Source of the DNA: Cristatella mucedo
Taxonomy: Eukaryota; Bryozoa; Phylactolaemata; Cristatellidae
Assembly: GCA_009760855.2 (NCBI GenBank)
Contig: WPIO01000004.1
Location: forward strand, 9,638,001-9,702,000
Reading direction: 5' to 3'
Length of the DNA: 64,000 nt
The translations under genes were made by a program, and so were the position numbers. Every line of letters starts with the position of its first letter. Within the stretch, counting starts at the first letter, position 1. This document shows, in pieces, positions 11,600 to 23,125 of the stretch. The notes under the pieces were generated by a model. The model had not been told where the DNA came from and did no database searches. It worked only from the letters and a program-made list of their open reading frames with translations.

Positions 11600-12212
11600 T
11601 TGGGTCGCTGAACAAAGACGTGTGAAAAAAGACGGCATCGTACACGAGTTCACTTCATTGCTAACATCTTGATTAGATTGTTAAATTGCCAAATACACTG
11701 ACCTTGCAATCCGGCTAGTTGTCAGCCAGCCGTTGTTATATGGGTGCTTGTGAGTGTGTCAGTCAACACCATGGTACCTCTGCTCATGTGGCTGCAAAAG
11801 CTGACTTTTTGAAAAGCACTTGGAATCTCAGCAAGGTGGCATACGTATGTGCTAGCAGTAGCAGGCTTGCCAAGCTGTGCTACAGGGGGGGGGGCTGCTT
11901 CTTAGTTCTGACTAAGCAGTACCTGTGCATTAAGCTTTAGCACCCCGCATTTCCCAACTAGTAACAGGTATGGAGACCTGGGTTCAGAGGAATGTCTACC
12001 TACCGATTGAAAATACTGTGGTATGTACATCCTGGTGGAAAGGGAATATAAACAAGTTTAGGGTGTGAGGGTGTGAAACGTGTTGGCTTGAGTGATCCAA
12101 CTAATATTATGGTTGTTTTTCGTTTTACTTACTGGCACCTGCCGATTTATAGTGCTATTGTTTGTACATGCATTCTAACCAGGAATCACGTATGATTGCG
12201 AATTCACTCATT
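11600..12212. other. no recognised feature
   Basis: Short open frames only. A G run at 11885-11894 is the only low-complexity feature. Confidence 0.4.
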
Positions 12213-12315
12213 TGTATATATAGTTCATTTATATAGCACCCGAAGATAAGTTAATATCTATTCAGGCGCTTCACATATGCCCTGGGGCTCGAGCTCACGA
12301 CTCGGCATAAAAATA
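12213..12315 (-). mobile_element. SINE-1 copy, head-truncated (minus)
   Basis: Reverse complement of atatgtgaagcgcctgaata ... tgctatataaatga joined to a partial tRNA B box (ctcgagcccc). Same head-tail junction as SINE-1 at 8.5 and 49.5 kb. Confidence 0.65.
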
Positions 12316-12564
12316 CATTTACCTTGACATTGGTTCGAGGCGAGGACCCTAGCTTTTCATGATACTCTAGATTATGAAATAGCATGCATGTGCACTGCTC
12401 CAAAAATGAGAGATAGAGACTCAAGGAAAGTCCAAGAGAGCAAGCCTATTTTAGAATAAGGGAGTGAATGAGAGTGAGTGAGGAAGTACAGAGAAAGAAA
12501 TAGAGTGAGAGGGACATTATAGAGATAAGGTTAGAAAGATGAGAGAAATATAAGAATGTACTTG

Positions 12565-13170
12565 AGTATATGTAATGCATCTCCATCTGTAAACCCACAA
12601 AGCCACAAAAACTATGTGGGTGTTAAGCAGGAGTTTTATATAGCTCACTCACAGCCTAAGCGGCTTTCGGTAGCCAACAGACTTCGTCTTGACCAACAAA
12701 GAGAAGGTGGGAAGCATAGCAGAGTCAGGAGAGCAGTTGAGGTAGTGAGTAGCATGGAAGTAGCAGCTCATGACCGCTGAAAAGGATGAGCCATAGTCGG
12801 CAGCAGGAGAGTAGTTGTCATTGCTTAAGAATTGTGAAAGCAAGTTCCACAGTCTAGGACCTGCAGAGCTAAAGCTTCTGTCGCCAACAGTCTTTAAGCG
12901 GAGGAGTGGAACAGCTAATCTATTGTCCACACAGGACCTGAGGGCGAGAACAGGCTGAAACTGATGCAGCAGTTCAGCTAGATATGGAGGAGCGAAGCCG
13001 TGGTGGGCCTTGTGGGTCAGCGTAAGAACTTTGCTCTGCATTCGTTGATCAGACGGCAGCCATCCTAGCTCTTTTAGCAAAGGAGACACGTGCTCAAACC
13101 TCTAGAACTTGAAAACTAGCCTTGCAGCCATATTTATAGCTAATTGCAGTGGTCTAGTTGGTTTTTGAAT
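12565..13170 (-). pseudogene. LINE-B 3' part: reverse transcriptase C-terminal region
   Basis: Minus-strand frame of about 146 residues (13089-12649) typical of the region after the reverse transcriptase of L2/CR1-type elements: SPLLKELGWLPSDQRMQSKV, HGFAPPYLAELLHQFQP, VGDRSFSSAGPRLWN. The first block corresponds to the widespread PLL..LHWLPV..RI motif. The element 3' end lies near 12565 (tttgtgggtttacagatgg type). 5'-truncated, so not autonomous. Confidence 0.85.
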
Positions 13171-13370
13171 TATAATGATTAAGAACCAATCGTCATAATG
13201 TATGGCTTTGACCTGATAAGGGGTATCTTACGTGATCGTTAATGAATTTTCGTGGAGCCACCTACCGAAACAGTGGTCGCCCTCTCGAGCTGTGGAACAT
13301 GGAGCTAATCGCGTACGTAAGCACGTTCACCTATTACTGAAGCACGGGGAATATTTAGTGCAATCGTATT

Positions 13371-13490
13371 TGATAATAATAATAATAAAACATTTAAATA
13401 TGGCCTGAAGAGCACTCAATCTCTCTCTCTCGGCACTTTGCATATGTTAGAAAAGAAGCATTTCAATTGGTTAGTCATAACATGCTCAAT
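13371..13490 (-). mobile_element. LINE-A 3' end (minus)
   Basis: (AAT)n tail, diverged hairpin with a slightly expanded ctctctctctc stretch, then ggcactttgcatatgttaga and gaagcatttcaattggttag. Confidence 0.75.
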
Positions 13491-13707
13491 TTTAGCACAC
13501 ATAAAATGAAGACCATTAATGCTGATAAAGCTAAAAAACAGATTGCGACTTCATCTTTTTTCTTTTGATCACCTGGTTGCATTAGGGCTGTTCCAATGAT
13601 TCGAGTTTTGCTTTGGCGCTCTACTGCAAAAGTCGCATTATATCGGCTCCTGTACTTTTAGTCCTTCGAAGCAAACAGAGCGCACACAATATTTAAAAAA
13701 AATAGTG

Positions 13708-13828
13708 GCTGATTCAGCAGCCTCATTTGCACAGCCACAGAAAAGCCTTAACAGCTATCATCAACGCTTGCGGTGGGCAATACAGAATCGCCAGCTGCAG
13801 GATTCGAACCCACAACTTCGGTTTTGAA
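13708..13828 (-). mobile_element. SINE-2 copy (minus), head-to-head with the next
   Basis: Begins with the reverse complement of the tail (tggctgattcagcagcctca) and contains the reverse complement of an exact B box (ggattcgaaccc at about 13799). It meets the head of a plus-strand SINE-2 at ~13835, giving an inverted pair. Confidence 0.8.
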
Positions 13829-13834
13829 GAGAGC

Positions 13835-14000
13835 CGTGATGGCTCACTGGGTAAGGCGGTTGCTTTTCGCTACCTCGGTACCAAGGTCGTGGGTTCGATT
13901 CCTGCGGTGAGTGATCCTTTGTTGCCGCGGCAAGCGGTGGTGATTGCCGAAAATGCTCTTCTGTCGCTATACAAAGAGGCTATTGAAGAGGGTGGTATAA
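13835..14000 (+). mobile_element. SINE-2 copy (plus)
   Basis: A box tggctcactgggtaaggcgg and B box gggttcgattcctgcgg, both near RNA polymerase III consensus, followed by body (gcaagcggtggtgattgccg) and tail (ctatacaaagaggctattga). Confidence 0.88.
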
Positions 14001-14035
14001 TTATTTTTACGAGGTAAGTCACATTTTTGGAGGGT

Positions 14036-14116
14036 ATAATAACAGCAGTAAAAATAGTAATAGGTCGTTAATATAGAGAACCTAATCTCTACATATGTGC
14101 TTTACAACTCACTGCA
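14036..14116 (-). mobile_element. diverged LINE-A 3' end (minus)
   Basis: ataataacagcagtaaaaat, then tatagagaacctaatctcta and gtgctttacaactcactgca: the LINE-A hairpin region with several changes. Confidence 0.5.
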
Positions 14117-15365
14117 AGATAATACCCATGGTAAAAAAAGCCTGACATTCGTGAGCTGTGAGTCATGGCTGCTCTCCGAAGGGCAGCCGATCTGCTGCTA
14201 CAGGCCGCCAGATCGGTAAGTGACATGCAACGTATCGAGCAGACAAAAGCTAACAAGTATCGTGCTTAGGCCGGCATGCAAAGCAAACATGAAGACGCTC
14301 ATGGCGACCGCTTAGTAAGACCGCTGGCTACTAACGTGCACTGAATCGGGCACAGGTGCGTACTGAAAGCACGCTTGAACAAGAAACAAGTTCACTGCAG
14401 TGATGGGAAAGCTGCCAGGTACAGATGCGTCGTCTTTAGGTGAGGCTTGAACAATGCAAGTTCGTCATCGCACGGGGCGATTGTAGCCGGAAGCGAGCCC
14501 AAACTTTCGGTGCATACTAGTTGAAGGCTCGATACCAAAATGTTTCAATTGAGTTCGAGGGGTGACGAGATGACCGAATGCTAAGTAGCGATGGGTGCGA
14601 GCGAGAGAGCACGACTTGAGGAGCGAGATGGTCGGATAGCTACGCTGGTGCAGGCCCACGGAGTGAACTGTAAGCCAGAATGGGGATCCCGAAGTCGATA
14701 CGAGACTTAATAGGCCCCCCACCCTTAAAGCTCCGACAGAAATGGTATGGCGTAGCAGCTATGCCGTCGAAGGCGGACCAGCCGAGCTGCTGAGTTTTCC
14801 AAATTTTGCAGACGACTAAGGGCACAGGCCGAGAGTCTTGAATGGAGGGAACTGCAACAATCTAGTCGCAGTATGTAATGTAAGGTAATTTATCGCAATG
14901 TGTTGATTAGGTACATCGCTGTGGCTTAAAGAGGCGAGCCGCTTCGGGCTCTTCAGATTGCGGTACGAATTTTTTTCTAGTCGGGCGGGTCGGAAGATAC
15001 TTCCAGGTGGCCCCCCTATTCCAGGGAAAATAGGAAATACCAAAGCTTGACGGAGGTCATAGGGCCCCTTGGGCGCGCAGCGCCGGCGGGCAGGTTCATG
15101 CTGCTTCTCCAGAGGCAGTGGGGCTGCCAGTATTTTCGGACGGGTTGTGTAAGCAGCAGCCGGGCAGGCAGCCTTTTCGGCAGAGCAGCACCCACTCCCA
15201 AAGAGGGCAGTCTCTCACATTTTAGGCGGAGTTTAAAGGGGCTTCCAGGTAGCGCTCTTTCGTCGTGTATATTGTTACAAAGGCTGTACAGAGGCTTCTG
15301 CACTAATGCCCTTAGGCTGCAAACACAGCGCTGGACATTCACCTAGCTAGAGAGAGGAGAGAGCG

Positions 15366-15431
15366 TGTTGTGTGTGTGATCGCGCGCGTGCGTGCGTGCG
15401 TGCGTGCGTGTGTGTGTGTGTGGGTGGGTTC
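15366..15431. repeat. (GT/GTGC)n simple repeat
   Basis: gtgtgtgt passes into gtgcgtgc repeats and back to gtgtgt. Confidence 0.9.
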
Positions 15432-18400
15432 GTGTTTGTAATCGTGATATGCGTAATCACCTAAACCTCCCGAAGCAGCTGCCATTTCCACAATCCGACG
15501 AGCAGTTTCTCTAAATTGTTGCAGTCCGACGAAGCAGGAAGAACTAAGCCTTGCGAAGGTTCTTGCTATTTTTTTAATTGGTGCTCCAAAACTTTTCAAA
15601 TTGCACACTTCCCTACATATTGTCTGCAAATATGAGCAGGCCAGCTTTAGTAGCAACGAGTAAAGTGGGCAACGCGAGTCACCATAGAAGCCGATGGGAA
15701 GTTTTGTCATTCAGGTGCCAAATAAGCAAACAAAAGGAACTGTATAATCTGGGAAGGAACGGTAAAATCTGCCCGATGATTCTGCCATCGGGATAACGAA
15801 ACAGATTCAACAGTTGTAACAACAAACTCAGATGCTACTGAAGAGTAAAAACAGCCTGCTGAGTTGAAGTGCAAACGTTGAGAAGCCTACAGGGTAAGGA
15901 AGGATCGAACTTTGGTGCCAGAAATGAGAGAGTGTGGAGCCACCGGCTCAATGCGAAAAACCAAATTAGGGAGCTCAGATCTCGGTCCTCAGGCTAAAGC
16001 AGCAATCAGTCCCTGCCACCATCGAAAAGCAAGTCGTATCGTTTCACACTCTGTTGCTGCCAGCCTGTAGCTTTATTTAACCAGTGTACACTGGCTTTAT
16101 GCACCGTCTGTCTCAGCACCAGCTCCACTTCGCTGACCTCGCTAGGCTGCCAGCGAACGTGCACGAGTGCATCGTCTAGCCTCTAAGATACGAGCTTGGC
16201 CACGAGCCAGATGAACGGCCACTGCCACCTGAAATTGATTTTGCATTCGTCTATTGTGACTCATGCTACGACGAAACAGGTGCCCCGTGCCTTGCTTAGC
16301 TACGACTGCCACGCCCCTCTCCAAGTCTCGTGCTTCTTCTGACTCATAAAGCAACGATAGCTGCATCGCGCCAAGCAAAGCATTCCCCTACCAGCCAGGC
16401 ACAGGCTCGGCCAGACAACGTTTCCAGTGTGTAAGTCTAGCTACAGACTATCGCTGCTTATTTGTACAGCTATTTTTGCATTATCAAAGTCGTCTGATAG
16501 TCAGGCTGCTGATCCATGTTATTGCCTATAAAGAAGTCTAGGTCAGTTGAATATGCACAAGGGGTTTTGCTATTTATCATATGTGGGTCTACATCACTAT
16601 TACACGGATGATATTAGTATGGTTGTATTTGGCAGCAACAGAAGTTTGGAAGCAGCACAGTATGGCCTTGGCCACCGGGTCCTTCGTACCCTGCTGAACC
16701 GAGCAAAATAAACTAAAGGTACTGAGGGTTCAGCACAAATTGGCAGGCATGCTAATGGCCAAGCAGCATGCCAGGGACCCCACAGCTAACTGTTATTGGC
16801 AATAGCCGCTCAGCGGCTGCCAAGGGTCACAGCATCCTTTACTAGTGAGAGGAGATGAGCATGATCTGCCACCGACCACTCTTTCATGCTAAATCACTCC
16901 TTTGCCAAAAGGCAAAAAGCTGTAGAGATGTAGCTAGGTCTGCACATGAGTCAGACTTTGACCATAACGTATAGATCAAGTGATGACAAACCAAGCCAAA
17001 TTGGCAATTAAAAGAAAGGTGCCATAAAACCAAAACATCCCTGTCAGTTTACAACAGTGAGTCAAGCTTTCATTTGCCGAAAGAAACGTACCACCAATAG
17101 CAAGCCGATTGTGAAGCAGAGCTTTAGATTCGATTAAGTTCATTGGAATGCCCTTAGACACAACATTAGACGTGACACAAACGTCTGGCATAAGACTAAG
17201 TTACTCAAAGAGCGGTGCAGCCAATTTTTGTACGAACCTGCAGGTGAACAAGCAAGAGGAAGCATTGACACGTAGTAGTCATACCGCAAGTGCACACTCC
17301 AGCGAGAGAGTTTCAATTATTGTTAGCTTCTAAAGCAGTGGCAGGCCAATCTCAAGAGGAACTTACACAAAGACCGGCTTGCTGCCAATTGGTTCCGGGT
17401 GATTCAGTTTTGCATGCTGGGGCGATTAGAGCAAAATCTTGTTAAAGTGCAGCTTGAATCGAATTTGCTTTCGACTAGTGATGTCCGGGGTAGCTTGTGA
17501 TCAGTCGTGTATGCTGCCACTGCTGCTACTTTCTCGGCTGCTGCTGCTACCGCCTTGGCTTCTGGGGTGCCTGGTTTTGTGGAGGCAGCTGCTATCATAT
17601 CAGTTTAGCCAAGCGCCCCAATCGTCTTTCATTTGTTTAGGCTACTGACATTATTTGGTCTTCCTTTGCATGGTTTCTCCAGGCTATTTGCTTAAACAAC
17701 CTGCCACTGTTAGATCCCTGCCGGGCCAGCAGCAGAGAGAGGAAGTGAGTGACTTAGCCGGGCGTCAAACAGTATTGAAACACACCTGAGCTGGCAGTTA
17801 CTGCCTTGAGCCCACTGGCACCTGATGCAACCTGTCATTCGAATGCTTTGGCCGTGCTTTAAAAACCAAGCAAAATCCATAGGGATAAAAATAGCCTATA
17901 GCCAGTGTCCTATAGAGGCTTCTTCCTCCCTCTCATCCCAGAGACACGGAAGTAGAGGTCTTAGGAAGCTTCATTAGTCAGGCTGAGAGACCGGTAGAAC
18001 CCGAAGCGATGGTGGCCCTTCAGCCCCCTTCGAGCTGATGGCTTGGCTGCTTTGAGAACTGGAGAGCTCGACCCCACAGATCCGAGCCACGGCAGGTTAC
18101 CTAATGACGACTGCATAGCAGAGTATGCAATATTGGAGCTGGTAGTGATTTTTAGCTATAGCCGTATGGCAGCTCTTTTACGCCATCGATCGACTTGTGT
18201 GAGCAAGCAGAGATTTTTCAATCAGGATAAGTCAGGCCCACGTCATCTACTTTCATTATTATGTTCACTCTCCCTGCCCATATTATTTAACTAATTTTGG
18301 AATTTTCAGAAGCGATTGAAAATACTGAATGTCTTCCCATGCAGCGTCCTTAATGCCAGCCCAGAACCTTCAAATCTAATTCGATAAAGCCGCACTTCTC

Positions 18401-18576
18401 GTAGGAACATCTTAAGGCATGGCCAAAGTCTCTGGATGGCATTCTTAGTTGGAGTTGCCCTAGCAAGCATGGCATGAAATGTTCGTAGTTTGGGCGGTCT
18501 CTTTGACGATCGCACGACGTTTTGAAGTTAATTCACTCGACCGATTCATCCATATTCGTAGGTAAGGGGGCTAATG

Positions 18577-18595
18577 CCTCCCCCCCCCCCCCCCC
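18577..18595. repeat. poly(C) run
   Basis: Nineteen-base tract of almost only C; a second one lies at 19038-19054. Confidence 0.9.
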
Positions 18596-19479
18596 GCCAG
18601 CACACCACAGATTGACCTGAAAGCACGTTTTACGTGGCCAAGCCATCCGACCCAGTCGTCCGACACGCACCTGAAGGCTTTGGCCCGTCGGTCTCTCTTT
18701 CCTTAAGCCTATGGATGAGGCAGCCATCTAGATTAAAAGCCCATTTAAAACCATCTAATTATTGGCTGCCTATGGTAAAGTCAAGATCTGGCACCTCCTA
18801 GCTATGCCTGTGGCTTCATCTGTCAGATCCCTTTCAAGGATGATGGTCTAGTCATTGCAGTGGCTAGCTAAAATTTAAATACCTCCCTGGTTCTCTCGAG
18901 GCTGGACTAGTGTAGTTCAGCACTGCCACGGCTGCCACAAATGCCTTTATAGCCTCTATGGTTAATGCTAAATACAGCTGTTATGTTGGTAGCTGAACCC
19001 AAGAAGTTAGGTGTCATCTATGAATGAAGCAGCTGTGCCCCCCCCCCCCCCCCCGCTTGGTCAGTGGTCGCAAAGGAAAATTCTTACTTTAACCCGAAAG
19101 TTGTAGACTCGTCATGCCCCCAGCTCCTCCTAGGAGAATAAATTAGCTGTCAATAACTGGCGCTTAAGACAGAAGTGAGTTTCCGACAGGTGACGATTGA
19201 GTCCTGGACTGACTGAAGCTGACTGCCTTTCTTCATGCACAATGATGTTACCTCCGTTCGCGCAGCCAACACTGGTACTCTCATTGCAGCCACACTCTGC
19301 TGCTACTTCCGGCTCTGTAGCTTTCCAATCGTTTTAGTCATCCTACTTACTTTTTAGATCGCCCTCCCGACTTTGGTATGCCTGCCACTTACCACCCGTT
19401 CCGTTATTTTGAGATGAATCCATGCGCACCAAAAGCTGCTCAATGTTATGTGCGCCTGTGGCTTCTCGTGTGGCGGGTG

Positions 19480-19745
19480 ATTGAGCCTTTGACGTCAGCA
19501 TGTGGCCACCGAAGATACCGCCTGCCGCAGGTGGTTGAACCAAGCAGCCGTTGACGTCAGCAGGTGGCCCACCACAGATGCACTCACTTATCTGTGGTCA
19601 GCCCCAGCTCATATATGAACCTGCTGGGGAATAAAGAAGGAGAGTCTCGTGTTCACCACTTATGTTTGCCCGCTTGTGTCTTCGTGTCACCGTGAGACTC
19701 CAATAACGCTGCTGCAGCCTGAGACACAGTAATATAACAGATGCC
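19480..19745 (+). mobile_element. possible solo LTR (U3-R-U5-like segment)
   Basis: In order: two perfect CRE palindromes (tgacgtca at 19490-19497 and 19552-19559) inside a repeated context, a TATA-like atatatgaa at 19611, AATAAA at 19630-19635, then a U5-like stretch ending in a gagacacagtaatataaca segment. This order of enhancer, TATA, poly(A) signal and short downstream region is that of an LTR. I cannot find the left boundary, a second copy or internal genes, so a host promoter remains possible. Confidence 0.3.
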
Positions 19746-19798
19746 TACTACATAGCTCTCCTGCGACCCACCACGTGTCGAATGGTGATTGGCAGTTG

Positions 19799-19868
19799 TT
19801 AAAGCAGAGTCGGACGTCGGTGAGTGAGGATCGTTAAAGCAGAGTCGGACGTCGGTGAGTGAGGATCG
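19799..19868. repeat. 35-bp perfect tandem duplication
   Basis: The 35-base unit beginning ttaaagcagagtcggacgtc occurs twice back to back without visible differences, suggesting a recent duplication. Confidence 0.95.
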
Positions 19869-20799
19869 GAACTGACTGCTCAGCTGCAGCAGCTGCCTCC
19901 CGACCTGAGCAGCTGACTACATGCAACTTCACCCGAACACCAGTAACTGCAGAGGCCTTTGCTGCTTTTCCACAGTGAGTGCGGATAAAGATTTCGGCAA
20001 CACATTTCCGCTTGGGCTTTGGAAAGTAAATGGGCTTTGGGTTAAATGGAGCATTTAGATACCGGAGATGAGCTGCGGCTGGAGGTCTCAGGGAGAGAAG
20101 AGGTGGGATCGAAGGGGATCGAAGCTCAAGTGAAAGGAAGGCCAACTGTCATAGCCAGCCGCCTTTGACATTGCTTCGAGCAAGAATTGCAGAGGCAGTT
20201 TGCAATTTTGGAACGCCACAAAGCAAAACTGGCTCGAACTGCCAGCAGTGCTGTCGGCAGCCGAGAGCTGGTGCCACTATCGTTTTGAGACCATTTAAAG
20301 GACTGCACGAGATCGGTACTTTGAGTCAATCTCTAAGCATGGTCGCTAAAAAACTACCCCTAGCTCTCAGCACCCACGGGCTTTATTGTGTAGGAAGTGG
20401 CAGGTGTGGTAAGCTACCGCGATTTGCATGCATAACTCCTGCATTGGCGCTAACTCTTGGGGCATGGGAGTTTTCGAGCAAGAACAAGCAAAGTCCTAGA
20501 TGTTGCAATCTAATCTATGCATGATAATATGCCTGCACATACTCCCAACTTCCTCTTTTGCGACTGGTTGGTTTGTATAAAGCAATTTCGGAAGGTTATG
20601 TACAGCCAGTAAGCTGTGATTACTGGTTTCGCATTCAAAACGAATCCGGGGCAAGCACCCAACCGAGTGGTGGCAGACAGGCTAACTTCTTATTAACGCC
20701 AGGCCTAGTAATAAACTCCAGTTGTGATACAGAGCATTGGCACTCGATAGAAACAACATTATGCTGTGGGTATGTACAGTGGCCATCTCAGGAATACCG

Positions 20800-20890
20800 A
20801 CTCAAGTAGCGGTCGTACTGCTTATTCTGCTGAATCTTTCGGCTGCGTTAGATACCATTGATCACCAAGTACATCTTCGGTGCTTATCGT
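20800..20890 (+). pseudogene. reverse transcriptase fragment
   Basis: Plus-strand frame reads LLILLNLSAALDTIDHQV, the DLSAAFDTIDH motif of L2/CR1-type reverse transcriptases with one key Asp replaced by Asn. No other motif follows, so this is a small dead fragment. Confidence 0.6.
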
Positions 20891-21037
20891 GTGGCCAGGT
20901 CATTGCCAGTATGTTTGCATTGTACATAAATAACTTAATATATTAATATATGTATATGTATACAATATATTCGAGCACTTATGTACAGGTAGAATCACTA
21001 CCCATAGAATAACTCTATACGCACCACCCATCTCTGC

Positions 21038-21040
<3 letters not shown>

Positions 21041-21106
<66 letters not shown>

Positions 21107-21132
21107 ATATCTATCTATCTGCCTATCTATGT
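21041..21132. repeat. (CT)n followed by (TATC)n microsatellite
   Basis: About 30 CT units run directly into atctatatatctatctatct. Confidence 0.97.
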
Positions 21133-22991
21133 AATATATATGCATAGACAATCTTCCGACTGAGGCCAAGTATCTAGCTAGGTTCTACCGTTGGTAAACA
21201 AATGTAGCACACCTGTGTCTGCCTGAAGCTTTGAAAAGTGCGCCTGGCTGGCCATCGATGCAAACAGTCAAAGAAGAGGTGCCAAAGTCAAGGCCACATA
21301 TAGTCTTAAGGTATCTTACCAGCAGTGCTTACTAGATCAGACTGTTTTAGCCGTGCCTTAACAAGCTTCAATAATTCAGGCAAAACAAAAAACTCCTTAA
21401 CTAAAAATCTATATATAATGCATGCATATCCAAGATAAGTCTCAAGAGAAATTGGAATGCCTCTTCCGACAATGCCCATTCAATGCCTAGTTTAATCCAC
21501 CCCATAGAAAAACCTGTCTTTTAGCAGGTCATTGAGACGATGAAACTTTAAGACAGCAATAGAAATACTCCTTAGCCAGTGGACACATGGATCACTGGGC
21601 TGCGAGTATGTAAAAAACAGTATTCATGCACGCCTGCACAATATGAGATTCAGATGTAAGCCCTAAAAGTGTTTGAAGCAAATGCATTTTCACGTTTTGC
21701 TAACAAAAATGGCAATAAGCAAAAACTTTCAACAGGCAAAGATGGAGTAATAATTATAATAGTCATAATCTAGTACCTGGTAGAGTAAGGCATTTATGAC
21801 CGGCATGGGTTATGTGCTAAGCATGAATAGTCAACATGGCACCAGACAACAAAAAAGACTTAAGTGCTTGAATTATTAGTTGTGCAGTTACAAGTCACTT
21901 GGCTTGCTCTTTTCTTGTTATTATGCTTCCTATTTCTCTTTCTTCTGCCAATTGGCACTGCCTAGAGGCTGGCCGTCACATAACGATCTCACTACCGAGC
22001 AGTCGATCGTGACTTCACACTTCAGGCAAGAAGAAGATTGCCCTTACGAACGCCGTGCCGAAGATCTTTCCTGGGGGGGTCACCGAATTTTGGCAGCATG
22101 CCTACTCGGTCCTTCTCAATTGGTAAATTGCCACCATCTAAGAATGGTTGTAGCCACCCCGGCAGCAGCCGGGAAGAAATATACTGCTTTGAAGCAGCAG
22201 ATCAGGTAGACTAGCAGTGCAAATTACAGCCACCTGCTGCTGCATTGACTTGGACCCACGTCCGTGCTGACGGCTCTGCAGCAGAGCAGATGGGTGTTAC
22301 TGCAACTATTAAAGGTATGCATCGTACCTTCGGACGCAGTCACATCTTCTGTGCCATCCAGATTTCCTGTGCTATTTTGTAGGCAGACGGGCACTTCAGC
22401 ATAGTAGAGGGGAAATAATGATTATTCTAGTACTTACAGTACATACATGATTTTTCAGTGAACAGAACAGGCCACTCTCTTCCCTTAATCTGAGAAGATA
22501 GAAGTGGGAGTGGCTCACAAGTGCTAATAGGTGCTTTAAAGAAAGCATGGCCCAATGAATAGTGGTAACATTCGCAGCATCATAAAACATAGCATGTTTG
22601 ATGTTTGATTGTTAGATGTGACATTTATTGTGCCGTGCCTAGTCTTGCAACTGAAAGGTGGATCAGAGCTGTTTTTGCATGTGACCTGACCAACTATTGT
22701 CTATGCAATGACCGGCTGCAGACAGCCGAGTCTGAGAGTCGAGAGCAGGAATATCCTGCCAAATTAAACAAAGCCCCGAGCTTCCGATTCAGGATTAGGA
22801 TCACGGAAGTGGAGACTAAAAGAGTTCTAAATGGGTGGCTGTATTCACATTTAAGGAGAACTGGTGCTAGAATGTGCCGGTGCAGCGTGAGCGTTTGGAG
22901 GGGCTGCTTGAACAGTGGTGGCCATCTGGACTGTAATAGCTCAAAGGAAACGTCCAAATTATATATCAAGATTATGCATGTAATTAAAAGT
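21133..22991. other. no recognised feature
   Basis: Contains open frames up to 130 codons (22605-22997, plus) that resemble no family I know and have no splice-site support. Confidence 0.4.
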
Positions 22992-23020
22992 GCCTAGAGG
23001 AAGAGAGAGAGGGAGAGAGG

Positions 23021-23077
<57 letters not shown>

Positions 23078-23125
23078 TCGGTTCTCTGAGGCCACTACAC
23101 AAATGTATTATTATTATTATTATAG
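22992..23125 (+). mobile_element. LINE-A 3' end with internal (GA)n expansion
   Basis: gtgcctagagg leads into a GA-rich tract (23001-23072), then gatggagtcggttctctgag, a short ccactacacaaatg and an (ATT)n tail. This is the LINE-A hairpin in sense orientation with its GAGAGA arm expanded, the mirror of the copy at 9.2 kb. Confidence 0.85.

Larger units (their letters stand above)
14117..19480. other. no recognised gene; simple repeats
   Basis: Short overlapping frames on both strands, none with a recognisable domain. It holds a GT/CG-rich repeat at 15366-15431 and homopolymer C runs at 18577-18595 and 19038-19054. The block 14.46-15.35 kb has several adjoining frames but no motif I know. Confidence 0.4.
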
